A stretch of 64,000 nt of DNA from Sterolibacterium denitrificans (lineage in GTDB: Bacteria > Pseudomonadota > Gammaproteobacteria > Burkholderiales > Rhodocyclaceae), in NCBI RefSeq assembly GCF_900174485.1, contig NZ_LT837803.1, forward strand, positions 2,061,305-2,125,304, read 5' to 3'. The notes beneath the pieces were generated by a model. That model had not been told where the DNA came from, ran no database searches, and saw nothing but the letters and a program-made list of their open reading frames with translations. Both the position numbers and the translations under genes were made by a program. Positions 45,926 to 55,145 of the stretch are shown here, piece after piece (the first letter of the stretch is position 1; each line of letters opens with the position of its first letter).

Positions 45926-46672
45926 TTGAAAACAGGATTTCTGAAGCTATTACCGGCGATCGTCATGTCGCTGGCGCCCTTGCTGGCCAACGCACAGATG
46001 GCATATAACGCCGCGACCTTCGACTCGGACGAATCCGCTCCCGCCCTGGAAAGCGCCAGCACCCGGCTTCAGTCGGCGCAATTCCTCAAAGGCGACATTA
46101 CGGCGCCGGATACGGCCTATCCCCGGCTCCCGGGCGCCGCCGCCCGGCCTGTTTCGGACACCGCCGAAACAGCAAACGAACCGGAACCGGAAGCGGCATA
46201 CGACCCGATGCCGGAGCCAGCACCCGAGCCGATGCCGGAACCGGAACCAGCGCCAGCCCCCATGCCCGAGCCCTCACCCGAACCATCGCCTGAACCGGTT
46301 GCCACGGCAAGCGTCCCATCCGCCCCACCCACCCCATCCACTCCATCCGCCTACGAAACCCCAAGCAGCAACTACGGCTACAACAACACCTACGGCGGCG
46401 CGAACGCGCGCCCAGGTCTGGACAGCCAGTCCCATTGGCAGATTCGCAATGGCGAACGGCTCTCCGACATCTTTGCCCGCTGGGCCTCAAGCATAGGCTG
46501 GCAGACGACCTGGGAACCCGAAGACCTGGTCGCGCTTGCCGACCTGGAACTCGACGACAGCTTTACCGGCGCCATCACCAAGGTCGTCGATGCCCTCAAC
46601 CGGAACGGTGCGAACGTACAGGCACAGTTCTACGCGGCCAACCGCATGTTGCGAATCATGGCGAGGAAGTAA
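45926..46672 (+). CDS. TcpQ-domain pilus protein with proline/glutamate-rich linker
   Basis: 248 residues from a TTG start with AGGAGA 8 bases upstream. A signal peptide ends after LLANA (residue 23). Residues about 85-124 are a PxPEP-type Pro/Glu-rich linker, followed by Ser/Pro/Thr and Asn/Gly/Tyr segments. The C-terminal 80 residues (SHWQIRNGERLSDIFARWASSIGWQTTWEPEDLVALADLELDDSF) match the TcpQ/PilL C-terminal domain, which assists secretin assembly in type IVb pilus systems. The linker could span the periplasm or peptidoglycan. First gene of the pilus operon; 4 bases before pilN. Confidence 0.8.
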   Translation: MKTGFLKLLPAIVMSLAPLLANAQMAYNAATFDSDESAPALESASTRLQSAQFLKGDITAPDTAYPRLPGAAARPVSDTAETANEPEPEAAYDPMPEPAPEPMPEPEPAPAPMPEPSPEPSPEPVATASVPSAPPTPSTPSAYETPSSNYGYNNTYGGANARPGLDSQSHWQIRNGERLSDIFARWASSIGWQTTWEPEDLVALADLELDDSFTGAITKVVDALNRNGANVQAQFYAANRMLRIMARK

Positions 46673-46676
46673 GACG

Positions 46677-48341
46677 ATGCGACCCACTGCAAAAACCACA
46701 CTCATCCCTCTGCTGCTGATTTCGCTGCTGGTTACCGCCGGGTGCGCCAGCAAGCGCGTGGCGCCGATGCAGAAGAACGTCAACGCCACGAACGAGGAAA
46801 TCAACAAATACCTTCAGGAAATCAATCGCAGCAATGCCGGGGCGAAGGCCGCCGTGGATAATCCGGAAGGCATCTGGCTGCCCGTCCGCAAGCTCCGCGA
46901 CAACGAGCTCCAGGTTTCCGGCCACCGCGCAACCAGCCGACGCTTTTCGGTCAATCGCGAATTCCGCACCATCCAGGACGTTGCCGAGCGCGTCACCCTG
47001 CTCATGGGCGTCCCGGTCACGGTCGCTCCGGAGGCGCTGCCTTCCGCGCAAGCCGGCCAGACTGGCGCAACCGCGAATACGGCCACGGCCGCGCAGCCCA
47101 GCCTGCCGGGCATGACGCCGGCATTCGGCTACGCCATGGCCAGCAGCGGCCAGCATGGCATCCCCATCAGCTACGACGGCCCACTCTCCGGCTTTCTCGA
47201 TGTTGCCGCAGCCCGCTTCGGCCTGAGCTGGGAGTGGCTGGGCGACGGCATCCGCTTCTATCGCTACACCACCCGCACCTTCCGTCTGGCCGCGCTGCCG
47301 GGTGAAACCATCCTGCAGAACATGGTCTCCAACACCACGGGAGGCTCCTCCTCCGGCGGAGGCGGCAGTGGCGGCAGCGACAGCGCCTCCTCCGAGACCA
47401 AGCAGAAAACCCAGGTCGACTCCAAGCTGTCCGTCTGGTCGGCCGTCGAGGACTCGATCAAGGGCATGCTCTCCGATAAAGGCACCGTGACCGTGACCGC
47501 GGCCACGGGCACCGTGACCGTGACCGACCGGCCGGAAATCGTCTCGCAGGTCGGCAAGTACATCGAGTCGCAAAATGCTTCCTTGAGCAAGCAGGTCGTG
47601 GTCAATGTCCGGGTCCTCTCCGTGGAGCTGAGCAATGGCGAGCAATACGGCATCAACTGGGGCCTGGCCTACCAGTCGATGTCGGGCAACCTCGGCTTCA
47701 AGTTCTCCAACAACTTCGTCGACGCCGCCAGTGCCGGCGGTTCCAATCTGGCGCTGAACGTGCTGACGACGGCAGGCCAGGCGACGAATTCCGACATCCA
47801 ATCCTGGGCCGGCTCGCAAGCGCTGATCAATGCCCTGTCGAGTCAGGGGCATGTTTCCCAGATCACCTCGGCTTCGCTGACCACCCTCAACAACCAGTCG
47901 GCGCCCTTGCAGGTCGGCCGGCAGACGACCTACCTCGCCTCATCGACCACCACGGTCACCCAGGGCGCGGGATCGACGACCACGCTGCAGCCCGGCATGC
48001 TGACCACCGGCTTCTCGATGACCATCGTGCCGCACATCCTGGATCGCGGCCGGCTGATGCTCCAGTATGCGGTCGATATCTCCTCGCTGCTGCGCATGTA
48101 CACGGTCAACTCGAACAACTCCAGCATCCAGGCGCCGGATGTCGATACCCGCAACTTCCTGCAGCGCGTCATGCTCAACAGCGGCGATACGCTGGTCATG
48201 ACGGGGTTTGAGCAAAACACGACCAATGCCACGACCGAAGGCATGGGCAAGGCCAGCAATCCCATGCTGGGCGGTGGCGTCAATGGCAAGCGCAATCGCA
48301 GCGTGCTGGTCATCCTGATTCAACCCATCGTGGCGGACTGA
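46677..48341 (+). CDS. pilN: Type IVb pilus secretin, lipoprotein (PilN of R64 type)
   Basis: 554 residues. Lipobox LVTAGC (Cys23). N-terminal periplasmic domains (SRRFSVNREFRTIQDVAERVTLLMGVPVTV and GPLSGFLDVAAARFGLSWEW) precede a Gly/Ser-rich stretch (about 220-245) and the secretin beta-barrel domain (VNVRVLSVELSNGEQYGINWGLAYQ ... LNNQSAPLQVGRQTTYLAS ... VLVILIQPIV). It forms the outer-membrane channel for the pilus. Order and lipoprotein nature match R64 PilN/TcpC/BfpB. GAGGAAG lies upstream. Confidence 0.92.
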   Translation: MRPTAKTTLIPLLLISLLVTAGCASKRVAPMQKNVNATNEEINKYLQEINRSNAGAKAAVDNPEGIWLPVRKLRDNELQVSGHRATSRRFSVNREFRTIQDVAERVTLLMGVPVTVAPEALPSAQAGQTGATANTATAAQPSLPGMTPAFGYAMASSGQHGIPISYDGPLSGFLDVAAARFGLSWEWLGDGIRFYRYTTRTFRLAALPGETILQNMVSNTTGGSSSGGGGSGGSDSASSETKQKTQVDSKLSVWSAVEDSIKGMLSDKGTVTVTAATGTVTVTDRPEIVSQVGKYIESQNASLSKQVVVNVRVLSVELSNGEQYGINWGLAYQSMSGNLGFKFSNNFVDAASAGGSNLALNVLTTAGQATNSDIQSWAGSQALINALSSQGHVSQITSASLTTLNNQSAPLQVGRQTTYLASSTTTVTQGAGSTTTLQPGMLTTGFSMTIVPHILDRGRLMLQYAVDISSLLRMYTVNSNNSSIQAPDVDTRNFLQRVMLNSGDTLVMTGFEQNTTNATTEGMGKASNPMLGGGVNGKRNRSVLVILIQPIVAD

Positions 48342-48344
48342 TTG

Positions 48345-49649
48345 ATGGCCACTGAGCGAACTGCGCCCGGTCTGACAGGAGCAGGCTTCCAGACCTTCGA
48401 GTTTGGAAGGCGTACCTTCGTTTCCGGCTTGTTCTGGCAGCCGCTGCCCGGCGCGACTGCCCGGTTGCGCATGGTCGAGCTGCAGAAAATGGCGGAAGAG
48501 CAAGGTTTCGACCTTGCCGTCCTGCGTACCTCGGGCATCCCCCAGGCAGGCTTCGGCACGCAACTGGACGGCCTCAAGCCAGGCATGCTGTCTGTCGCCG
48601 CAATGATCTCGAAGTCGCTGGAAGTGGCCAACCGGGATCGCAGCTTTCTCTGCGCCATGGAAGTGCCGGGCAAGAAATGGCTGTACGTCGCGCAGCGCGA
48701 AGGCGTGCTGTTGCACGATGGCGACCTGCTCGGCAGCGAGGACTTCATTCGCAGCCGCATGATGACCGACCTGTCGCTGGCCGACTGGCAAACGGTCTTT
48801 GCCCCGGCGCAGTGGGGCATTCCCCATGGCATCGAGCGCCAGTTCGAAGAACTGCTGCCCAAAAAAGGCGACAAATACAGCTTCAAGAAATGGTGGGAAA
48901 TCCGCCTGATCCGCAACATCTGGCTGGATCTGATCCGCAACAATCCGAAACTGCACGCCCTCCTGATCGCCCTGGCGCTCATCTTCGGCGGTTACCAGCT
49001 GTGGGAACACTATCGCGCCACGAAAGAACTGGAAGCGCTCGAACGGAAGGAAGCGGCCGAACAGGCGGCACGCGAGCTCGCCGCTGCCGAACAGCCGTGG
49101 AAAAAACAGCCGCCGGCCGCGCAGTTTCTGGCAGCCTGCAATACCGCGCTGGGCCAGGTCAAGACCTTCTGGCCGGGAAACTGGACGCCATCCACGAGCG
49201 TTTGCGCTGAAGGAAAGCTCACCATGTCCTGGTCACGCCAGGAGACCGGACGCATCGAGCATCTGCTTGCCCTGCAGCCGGATGCGGAAATATCGCCGGA
49301 CGGCAATCGCGCAACGCTGACCATACCGCTCGAACTGCCCCCCGGCACGAACGAAGTCCTGCCCAAGGCACGTGAAAAGCTGCTGGACATGCTCGACTTC
49401 TCGCAGCGCTACGGCATCGGACTCTCGGTCAGTGACACCACCGGCAAATCGGCCGTTCTCGGTCAACCCAACCTGTCTGACGGCAGTTGGAAAACCTTGG
49501 AGTGGACGATAGGAGACATGCTGCTTGCACCTGACACGATCCTCCCGGTGCTTGACGGCCCCGGTTTGCGGATCAGCAAAATCACATTGACATTCAGCGA
49601 GGGCATGATGAAATGGACCATGGAGGGAATGCAATATGTACAGCCATAA
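48345..49649 (+). CDS. pilO: Pilin accessory protein PilO (R64 type)
   Basis: 434 residues. Cytoplasmic N-terminal domain (FGRRTFVSGLFWQPLPG ... VPGKKWLYVAQREGVLLHDGDLLG), one membrane helix at about 203-220 (LHALLIALALIFGGYQLW), a charged coiled-coil (ATKELEALERKEAAEQAARELAA) and a periplasmic domain. This is the layout of R64 PilO, an inner-membrane platform component unrelated to the PilO of type IVa pili. Overlaps pilP by 14 bases. Confidence 0.88.
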   Translation: MATERTAPGLTGAGFQTFEFGRRTFVSGLFWQPLPGATARLRMVELQKMAEEQGFDLAVLRTSGIPQAGFGTQLDGLKPGMLSVAAMISKSLEVANRDRSFLCAMEVPGKKWLYVAQREGVLLHDGDLLGSEDFIRSRMMTDLSLADWQTVFAPAQWGIPHGIERQFEELLPKKGDKYSFKKWWEIRLIRNIWLDLIRNNPKLHALLIALALIFGGYQLWEHYRATKELEALERKEAAEQAARELAAAEQPWKKQPPAAQFLAACNTALGQVKTFWPGNWTPSTSVCAEGKLTMSWSRQETGRIEHLLALQPDAEISPDGNRATLTIPLELPPGTNEVLPKAREKLLDMLDFSQRYGIGLSVSDTTGKSAVLGQPNLSDGSWKTLEWTIGDMLLAPDTILPVLDGPGLRISKITLTFSEGMMKWTMEGMQYVQP

Positions 49650-50121
49650 GAAAATCGCGCTGGCCTTGATCGCCACCGCCGGTATCGCCGCGGCAATGCC
49701 GGCTTTCGCCCAGCAGAGCATTCCCGAGCAGTTGCAGCAGATCAACGAATCCATCGCCCTGCTCAACGCCAAGCGGCAGGAGCTCGAACTGCGCGCGCAG
49801 ATCGTCGCCAAACAGGGTGAAATCGATCAGCTCACCAATAGCGGCATGAGCAACATGGACAGGCTGCGCCAGCCCGTCGTGCAGTCCATCGAAGGCGCCG
49901 ACGGCAAAATGGTGGCCACGTTGATCTTTGGCAGCGGCCAGCAGCAGACCGTCAAACAGGGCGACCGGATTCCCGGCGGCTGGACGGTTTCCAAGATCGG
50001 CGTCGATGCCGTGCATATCACCCGTGGCGGAGAAAAGGCGCGTCTCAGCTATGGTTACGAACCCCCGCAGTCACCCGCCCAGATGATGCCGGTACCTCCG
50101 CTCACCCCCAGAGGACAATGA
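49636..50121 (+). CDS. pilP: Type IV pilus biogenesis protein PilP (R64 type)
   Basis: 161 residues. Signal peptide ending MPAFA, a coiled-coil (QLQQINESIALLNAKRQELELRAQIVAKQGEID), and a small beta domain with ATLIFGSGQQQTVKQGDRIPGGWTVSKIGVDAVHIT, resembling the HR/PDZ-like region of GspC/PilP proteins. Likely links PilO to the secretin. Starts inside pilO and ends 4 bases before pilQ. Confidence 0.87.
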   Translation: MYSHKKIALALIATAGIAAAMPAFAQQSIPEQLQQINESIALLNAKRQELELRAQIVAKQGEIDQLTNSGMSNMDRLRQPVVQSIEGADGKMVATLIFGSGQQQTVKQGDRIPGGWTVSKIGVDAVHITRGGEKARLSYGYEPPQSPAQMMPVPPLTPRGQ

Positions 50122-50125
50122 ATCC

Positions 50126-51658
50126 ATGGAAGTCCCACCCAGCACCGAGCAAAACAAACAGGGCGTTCCGCTGACGGGGGTAAACGGAAAGTTTGCCGTT
50201 GACGCCTCGTTGCGCGAAAAGCTCTGCCTGCTCGACGATGGCCGTCTGCTGATTTCCAAGTCGCACATCTTCGACCCGACGGTCAATGCCTTCATCGGCC
50301 GTCTCAAGCGACTCAAGGTGCCGCACCACATCCTGCAAGTGGACATGCGGGTCATTGCCAACATGTACGAGGAAGCGCAGCCCATGCGGCTCAGCACTTC
50401 ATTCTCGGAAATGCAGGACATGGCCAAGGGGTTGTTCCGCAAGGCGACGCGTCTGCGCGCTTCGGACATTCACATCCGGGTCGATAGCTGGCACAAGACG
50501 CAAATCTACTTCCGCATCCAGAACGATCTGGAATTCATCGAGGAACACCCCTACGAAACCGGCGACAAGCTGTGCACGGCGATCTACCAGTCGATGGCCG
50601 ACATCGGCGACTCCACCTTCGAACCGCTGTCGCGCCAGGACGCACGCATTTCCGATCGCACCAAGCTGCCGGAAGGAATCGACGGCATCCGGATTGCAAC
50701 GAGTCCGAAGACCGGCGGCTTCATCTTCGTCATGCGTCTGCTCTACAACGACACGACGGAAGCACAGGACTTGCGCTCGCTGGGCTTCAGCGGCGAGCAG
50801 TCGGACAACATCGAGCTGATGAAGCAGTGCCCGACCGGCATCATCGTCATCGGCGGACCGACCGGCAGCGGCAAATCGACCACCCTGCAACGGGTGCTAT
50901 CGACCATCATCCGTGAAGAAGCCGGCAAGAAACACGTCATCACGGTCGAGGATCCGCCGGAATACCCGATTCTCGGCGCCATACAGACGCCGGTGACCAA
51001 TGCGCAGACCGAAGAGGAGCGCTCCCGAGCCTTCCAGGCGGCCATCAAATCGGCCATGCGCCTCGATCCGGACGTCATCATGATCGGTGAAATCCGCGAC
51101 ACGCCTTCCGCACGGCTGGCCGTGCAGGCGGCGATGACCGGCCACCAGGTATGGACCACGGTACATGCCAACAATGCCCTGGCCATTCTCGACCGGCTGA
51201 TCGACCTGGGCGTGGCGGTCGAGCTGCTCGCCGATTCCTCGATCATCACCGGACTGATCTGCCAGCGTCTGCTGAAAGTTCTCTGTCCCGACTGCAAAGT
51301 GCCGATCAACACGGTGCTCGATCGCTACTCCCCGGCCGATCTGCAACGCATCATGAGCGTGGCCGAACTGGAAAAAGTCCATGTCATCGGCAGCGGCTGC
51401 GAGAACTGCCGCAATACCGGCATCGTCGGCCGCACCGTCGTGGCCGAGACCGTGGTTCCGGACGACAAACTGCTTTTCCTCATCCGCCAGCGCGACAAAC
51501 CTGCCGCCCTGACCTACTGGCGCAACGAACTGCGCGGTCTGACCATGAAAGATCATGCCCTGGTGAAAATCATCCAGGGCTCGGTCGATCCGTTCCAGGT
51601 GGAAATGGTCGTCGGCCGCCTGACCAAGAGTGATGACTCCCTGCATCACTTCGCCTGA
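50126..51658 (+). CDS. pilQ: Pilus assembly ATPase PilQ (GspE/VirB11 superfamily)
   Basis: 510 residues. N-terminal domain, then ATPase core with Walker A GGPTGSGKST (Lys250), Asp box, Walker B VIMIGEIRD and the His box TTVHANNAL. A tetracysteine zinc site is formed by Cys387, Cys390, Cys425 and Cys428. Named after R64 PilQ, the extension motor; not the secretin called PilQ in type IVa systems. Drives pilin addition at the PilR platform. Confidence 0.93.
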   Translation: MEVPPSTEQNKQGVPLTGVNGKFAVDASLREKLCLLDDGRLLISKSHIFDPTVNAFIGRLKRLKVPHHILQVDMRVIANMYEEAQPMRLSTSFSEMQDMAKGLFRKATRLRASDIHIRVDSWHKTQIYFRIQNDLEFIEEHPYETGDKLCTAIYQSMADIGDSTFEPLSRQDARISDRTKLPEGIDGIRIATSPKTGGFIFVMRLLYNDTTEAQDLRSLGFSGEQSDNIELMKQCPTGIIVIGGPTGSGKSTTLQRVLSTIIREEAGKKHVITVEDPPEYPILGAIQTPVTNAQTEEERSRAFQAAIKSAMRLDPDVIMIGEIRDTPSARLAVQAAMTGHQVWTTVHANNALAILDRLIDLGVAVELLADSSIITGLICQRLLKVLCPDCKVPINTVLDRYSPADLQRIMSVAELEKVHVIGSGCENCRNTGIVGRTVVAETVVPDDKLLFLIRQRDKPAALTYWRNELRGLTMKDHALVKIIQGSVDPFQVEMVVGRLTKSDDSLHHFA

Positions 51659-51678
51659 CGCTGAATGAAAGCGCGCAG

Positions 51679-52779
51679 ATGAACGGCACCACTTTCCAGA
51701 ATATCGAAGCCGCCTTCGGCAAGTTCTGGTTCAAGCACGTCGACCATGCGACCCGGCGTCGCCTGTGGCTCAAGCTGGCCAAGCTGATCGGCAACGGCGT
51801 GCAGATCCTCCAGGCCGTCGACTCGATCAAGGACCGGCGCATCGCCGCCGGCGGCAAGGGCGAACCGGAAAGCATCGCGCTGGAAGCCTGGTCGACTGCC
51901 ATGCGCAACGGCGCGCGTCTCTCCAAGGCCATGGAAGACTGGGTCACCACCGAGGAGATGATGCTGATCTCGGCCGGGGAACAGTCGGGCACGCTCGAAA
52001 CCGCGCTGCTTTCCGCCGCCCGCGTCATGGACGCGCGCCGGCGCATCACCGGCGCCGTCTATGCGGGTCTCGCCTATCCCTTCGTTCTGGTACTGATGGC
52101 GATCGGCGTGCTGTTCCTGTTCGGCTTCAAGATCGTTCCGGCCTTCACCGCCGTACTCCATGGCGCCGAATGGCGCGGCATGGCAAAAATCATGATCGTC
52201 ATCAGCAATCTCGCTCATGATTGGCTATGGCTCATCCTGCCGCTCATTGCCGCGCTGGTCGCGGTGTTTTTCATCACCTTGCCGCGCTTCGACGGGCCGT
52301 TGCGCATCCGGCTCGACCGCTACCCTCCCTACAGCATCTATCGCGTCATGCAGGGCAGCACCTGGCTGATTGCCCTGTCCGCCATGGTCGAAGCCGGGCT
52401 GCGCATCGAAGTCGCGCTCGAGCAGCTCGCCGAAAATGCCGGGCCGTGGCTGCAGCGGCGCATCACCACCTGTCTGGCCGGCATGCGTTCCGGCCACAAC
52501 ATGGGCGATGCCTTGCTGCGCGCCGGCTATGAATTTCCGGATCGGGAAATCATCGAGGATCTTGGCGTGTATTCTTCGCTCTCGGGATTCGAAGAAGCAC
52601 TCTCCATGCTCGGACGGGAATGGCTGGACGAATCGATCATACAGATCGAATCCCGCATGAAAATAATCTTCGGCGTCTCACTGCTCATGGTCGGGTTGCT
52701 CATCGCTTTCCTGGTCACTGGCATGATCGCCATGGAACTACAGATGTCCGAAGTGATGCAGCAAATGACAGCGCAGTAA
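51679..52779 (+). CDS. pilR: Inner-membrane platform protein PilR (GspF family)
   Basis: 366 residues. T2SF-type repeat halves: first around LKLAKLIGNGVQILQAVDSIKDRR ... ISAGEQSGTLETALLSAARVM, second around WLIALSAMVEAGLRIEVALEQLAENAGPWLQRRI; membrane helices at about 135-155, 178-200 and 335-360. It is the cytoplasmic-membrane base on which pilin is assembled. 20 bases after pilQ. Confidence 0.92.
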   Translation: MNGTTFQNIEAAFGKFWFKHVDHATRRRLWLKLAKLIGNGVQILQAVDSIKDRRIAAGGKGEPESIALEAWSTAMRNGARLSKAMEDWVTTEEMMLISAGEQSGTLETALLSAARVMDARRRITGAVYAGLAYPFVLVLMAIGVLFLFGFKIVPAFTAVLHGAEWRGMAKIMIVISNLAHDWLWLILPLIAALVAVFFITLPRFDGPLRIRLDRYPPYSIYRVMQGSTWLIALSAMVEAGLRIEVALEQLAENAGPWLQRRITTCLAGMRSGHNMGDALLRAGYEFPDREIIEDLGVYSSLSGFEEALSMLGREWLDESIIQIESRMKIIFGVSLLMVGLLIAFLVTGMIAMELQMSEVMQQMTAQ

Positions 52780-52838
52780 CTTTCTTCATTGGGATCGACT
52801 TTCCCTTGTTTTACTCAACACACAACAGGAGCACCTTC

Positions 52839-53420
52839 ATGAGCAAGCAACTGAAAACGGGCATGGCTGGAATCAGGCAACAACTCGGCATGACCCTGAT
52901 GGAAATCATCGCCGCGCTGGCAATCATTGCCGCGGTCATCGTCGGCGCGCTATCGCTGTTCAACAGCGCCCAGTCGAGCAATCAGGCCGTGACCATGCTC
53001 AAGGACATCATCGCCATCCGCTCGGCGGTACAACAGCTCTACCTCGGTCAGGGTGGTTATGCCAACGCCGCAGGCGCCATCAATACCCAATTGAACGACG
53101 CCAGGAAGGCCCCATCCGACCTGATCTGGCAGGCGGGTACTACCAACTTCCGCACACCCTGGGGCGGTACACTGGACGTGGGTGCTACGGCAAACAACGC
53201 GCCCAACTTCACCATCACCCTGACGGCAGTTCCGCCGGAAATCTGTTCACAACTGGTCACCAATGCCTCGACTGGCTGGTCGCAGACTACTGTCGGTGGC
53301 ACAGTCGTAGGCTCGATCGTTGGCAATGCAACGCCCTATCCAGTAACACCGGCCCGTGCCAACAACGCATGCGGCACGGCAGCGGCGGGTGTAAACGTCG
53401 TGTTCACCACAGCCAACTAA
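52839..53420 (+). CDS. pilS: Major type IVb prepilin PilS
   Basis: 193 residues from ATG 52839 (AGGAG 7 bases upstream). Prepilin leader of 17 residues ending RQQLG, cleavage before Met18, Glu at mature position 5, then the hydrophobic helix (MTLMEIIAALAIIAAVIVGALSLF). The globular domain holds a Cys pair (EICSQ and NNACGT), the likely disulfide loop. Size and Met+1 are typical of type IVb pilins (TcpA, PilS). A large hairpin follows the gene. Confidence 0.92.
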   Translation: MSKQLKTGMAGIRQQLGMTLMEIIAALAIIAAVIVGALSLFNSAQSSNQAVTMLKDIIAIRSAVQQLYLGQGGYANAAGAINTQLNDARKAPSDLIWQAGTTNFRTPWGGTLDVGATANNAPNFTITLTAVPPEICSQLVTNASTGWSQTTVGGTVVGSIVGNATPYPVTPARANNACGTAAAGVNVVFTTAN

Positions 53421-53455
53421 CCCAGGCGACAAGCCCGAATCGAGTAAATCGAGTC

Positions 53456-53489
53456 CCGGCCTGAGGGTTGCGTGCGGCCCTCAGGCCGG
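53456..53489 (+). other. 12 bp perfect hairpin after the major pilin gene
   Basis: Stem 53456-53467 with 53478-53489, ten-base loop, GC rich, no T run. It sits in the 183-base gap between pilS and the second ATPase. Probably an mRNA-stabilising or partial-termination element that raises pilin output over downstream genes. The rest of the gap holds no gene I can support. Confidence 0.7.
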
Positions 53490-53603
53490 CTTGGGAATGG
53501 TCTGCCAGTTTCTGCTTGCTTCCAGTCATTTCCAAGCCGAATCGAACAAGGCCGGATCATTGCTGGCCCCGGCATTGCCCAATCCAGCGGACATCATCTA
53601 CCC

Positions 53604-54566
53604 ATGGCCAAGTTGAGCGAGCTCGAATTCTTTGCCATCTACCTCGGTGAGGCAGAGAACTTCTTTGCCGGGATACCGCAAACCATCGACCCTCACCCCG
53701 CGCCGCCGGAATATGCCGAAGCACTGGCACAACTGCGCGCGAAATGCGAAGCCATCTTCGAATCGACGCAGCGCAACGAATTCACCGTGCGCGACGACGG
53801 CATCTCCTACCGGGTCTCGATGCTGGTCAGCATCACCGAAACCATTTACGTCCTGCGCCGCTTTCCGCCCAAGGTGCCGGACATCCATACCCTGGGCATC
53901 CATCCACGCCACGTCGAACGCCTGATGACGCCCAACATCACCGGCCTGGTCGTGGTGGCCGGCGCCTTCGGCCAGGGCAAGACCACCACGGCCTCCTGCC
54001 TGATGACCGCGCGCCTGGCCAAATATGGCGGCGTGGGCATCACCGTCGAGGATCCGCCGGAAATGCCGCTGGAAGGCCATCATGGCCACGGCATCTGCTA
54101 TCAGACCTGGGTCGAACAGGGCGGCTTCGGCAACGAAATCCGCAAGGCGGCGCGCTGGTCGCCTTCCATCATTTTTCTCGGTGAAATCCGCGACGGCGAA
54201 TCGGCGGCCGAAGCCCTGCGCGCCTCGATCAACGGCCGCCTGGTGATCTGCACGACGCATGCCGGCAACGTCACCATGGCCATCGAACGCATCTATTCCC
54301 TGGCCAATGCCGCCGCCGGCAACTCGGAAGACGTCGCCAACCTGCTCGCCAACGGCCTGACCGCGGTACTGCATCAACGCCTCGAAGCCGATGCCAGCGG
54401 CGCCAAGCGCCCCAAAATCCAGTTTCTCTGGATCGGCGAAAACGACGGCCGCGAACATGGCAAGGGCGTGCGCAACACCATCCGCCAGCGGCGCTTTGAC
54501 CAAATCGAAAATGATGTCATGCTGCAACTCAACCAGATGATCATGATGAAAGGCAAACTCGGCTGA
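53604..54566 (+). CDS. Second pilus ATPase, PilT/retraction-like
   Basis: 320 residues from ATG 53604; the ribosome site is poor, so the start is less sure (the frame is open upstream to 53472). Walker A GAFGQGKTTTA (Lys126) is atypical in the variable positions; Walker B FLGEIRDGES and His box CTTHAGNVT are intact. No tetracysteine site, as in PilT-type retraction motors rather than PilQ/PilB. R64 has no such gene in its thin-pilus operon, whereas bundle-forming pili have BfpF. Role in retraction is inference. Confidence 0.82.
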   Translation: MAKLSELEFFAIYLGEAENFFAGIPQTIDPHPAPPEYAEALAQLRAKCEAIFESTQRNEFTVRDDGISYRVSMLVSITETIYVLRRFPPKVPDIHTLGIHPRHVERLMTPNITGLVVVAGAFGQGKTTTASCLMTARLAKYGGVGITVEDPPEMPLEGHHGHGICYQTWVEQGGFGNEIRKAARWSPSIIFLGEIRDGESAAEALRASINGRLVICTTHAGNVTMAIERIYSLANAAAGNSEDVANLLANGLTAVLHQRLEADASGAKRPKIQFLWIGENDGREHGKGVRNTIRQRRFDQIENDVMLQLNQMIMMKGKLG

Positions 54567-55141
54567 TGTATCCGCTGGCGTTGGTCACTCTCGGTGCAGC
54601 ACTCGTCGCCCTCTGGCTGGCCTGGATCCAGCCGGACGACATGCAGCGCTTCAGCGATACGCGCGCAACCGCCCATGCCGCCAATTTCTGGGCCTATCGC
54701 CAGGCCCTGGTGGCCTACCAGAATGCGCATTTCCAGGATGCCAACGGCTACATCGACTACGGCGCCCTGTCCGGCAACCAACCGCCCGGCTCCCCGGCCA
54801 ATGCGCTGGCGGGCCTGCTCCCCCCCGGCTTCGTCATGATGCAGTCCGCCACCAACACCGAGTGCACGCACAACAGCAATCCCCGCGAACTCTGGTCCCA
54901 CTGGTTTGCCGGCGGCCGGCTGTATACCTTCAGTTGCCTGCCGGTCGAAGCGCTGCCCGGCGGCATCGTCACCGCCATCGCCAACGACCACGGGCGCAGC
55001 CTGATGATCGGCATCCGTCAAGGCGACCGGATCAAGACCCTCTACGAACTCAACATTCCGCCCTACACGGTCACCGGCACTTTCTTTCCGGATTTTCCGC
55101 CACAAATTCCTGAAGGCGCCTTTGTTGTCATCGGCAATTGA
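54566..55141 (+). CDS. PilM-like membrane-anchored pilus protein (R64 type)
   Basis: 191 residues overlapping the preceding stop by one base (TGATG). One N-terminal membrane helix (YPLALVTLGAALVALWLAWI), then ATAHAANFWAYRQALVAYQNAH, a pattern resembling R64 PilM and other small bitopic pilus proteins. Three cysteines lie in the distal domain. It has no cleavable prepilin leader. Function unknown; the similarity is weak. Confidence 0.6.
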   Translation: MYPLALVTLGAALVALWLAWIQPDDMQRFSDTRATAHAANFWAYRQALVAYQNAHFQDANGYIDYGALSGNQPPGSPANALAGLLPPGFVMMQSATNTECTHNSNPRELWSHWFAGGRLYTFSCLPVEALPGGIVTAIANDHGRSLMIGIRQGDRIKTLYELNIPPYTVTGTFFPDFPPQIPEGAFVVIGN

Positions 55142-55145
55142 GCAA

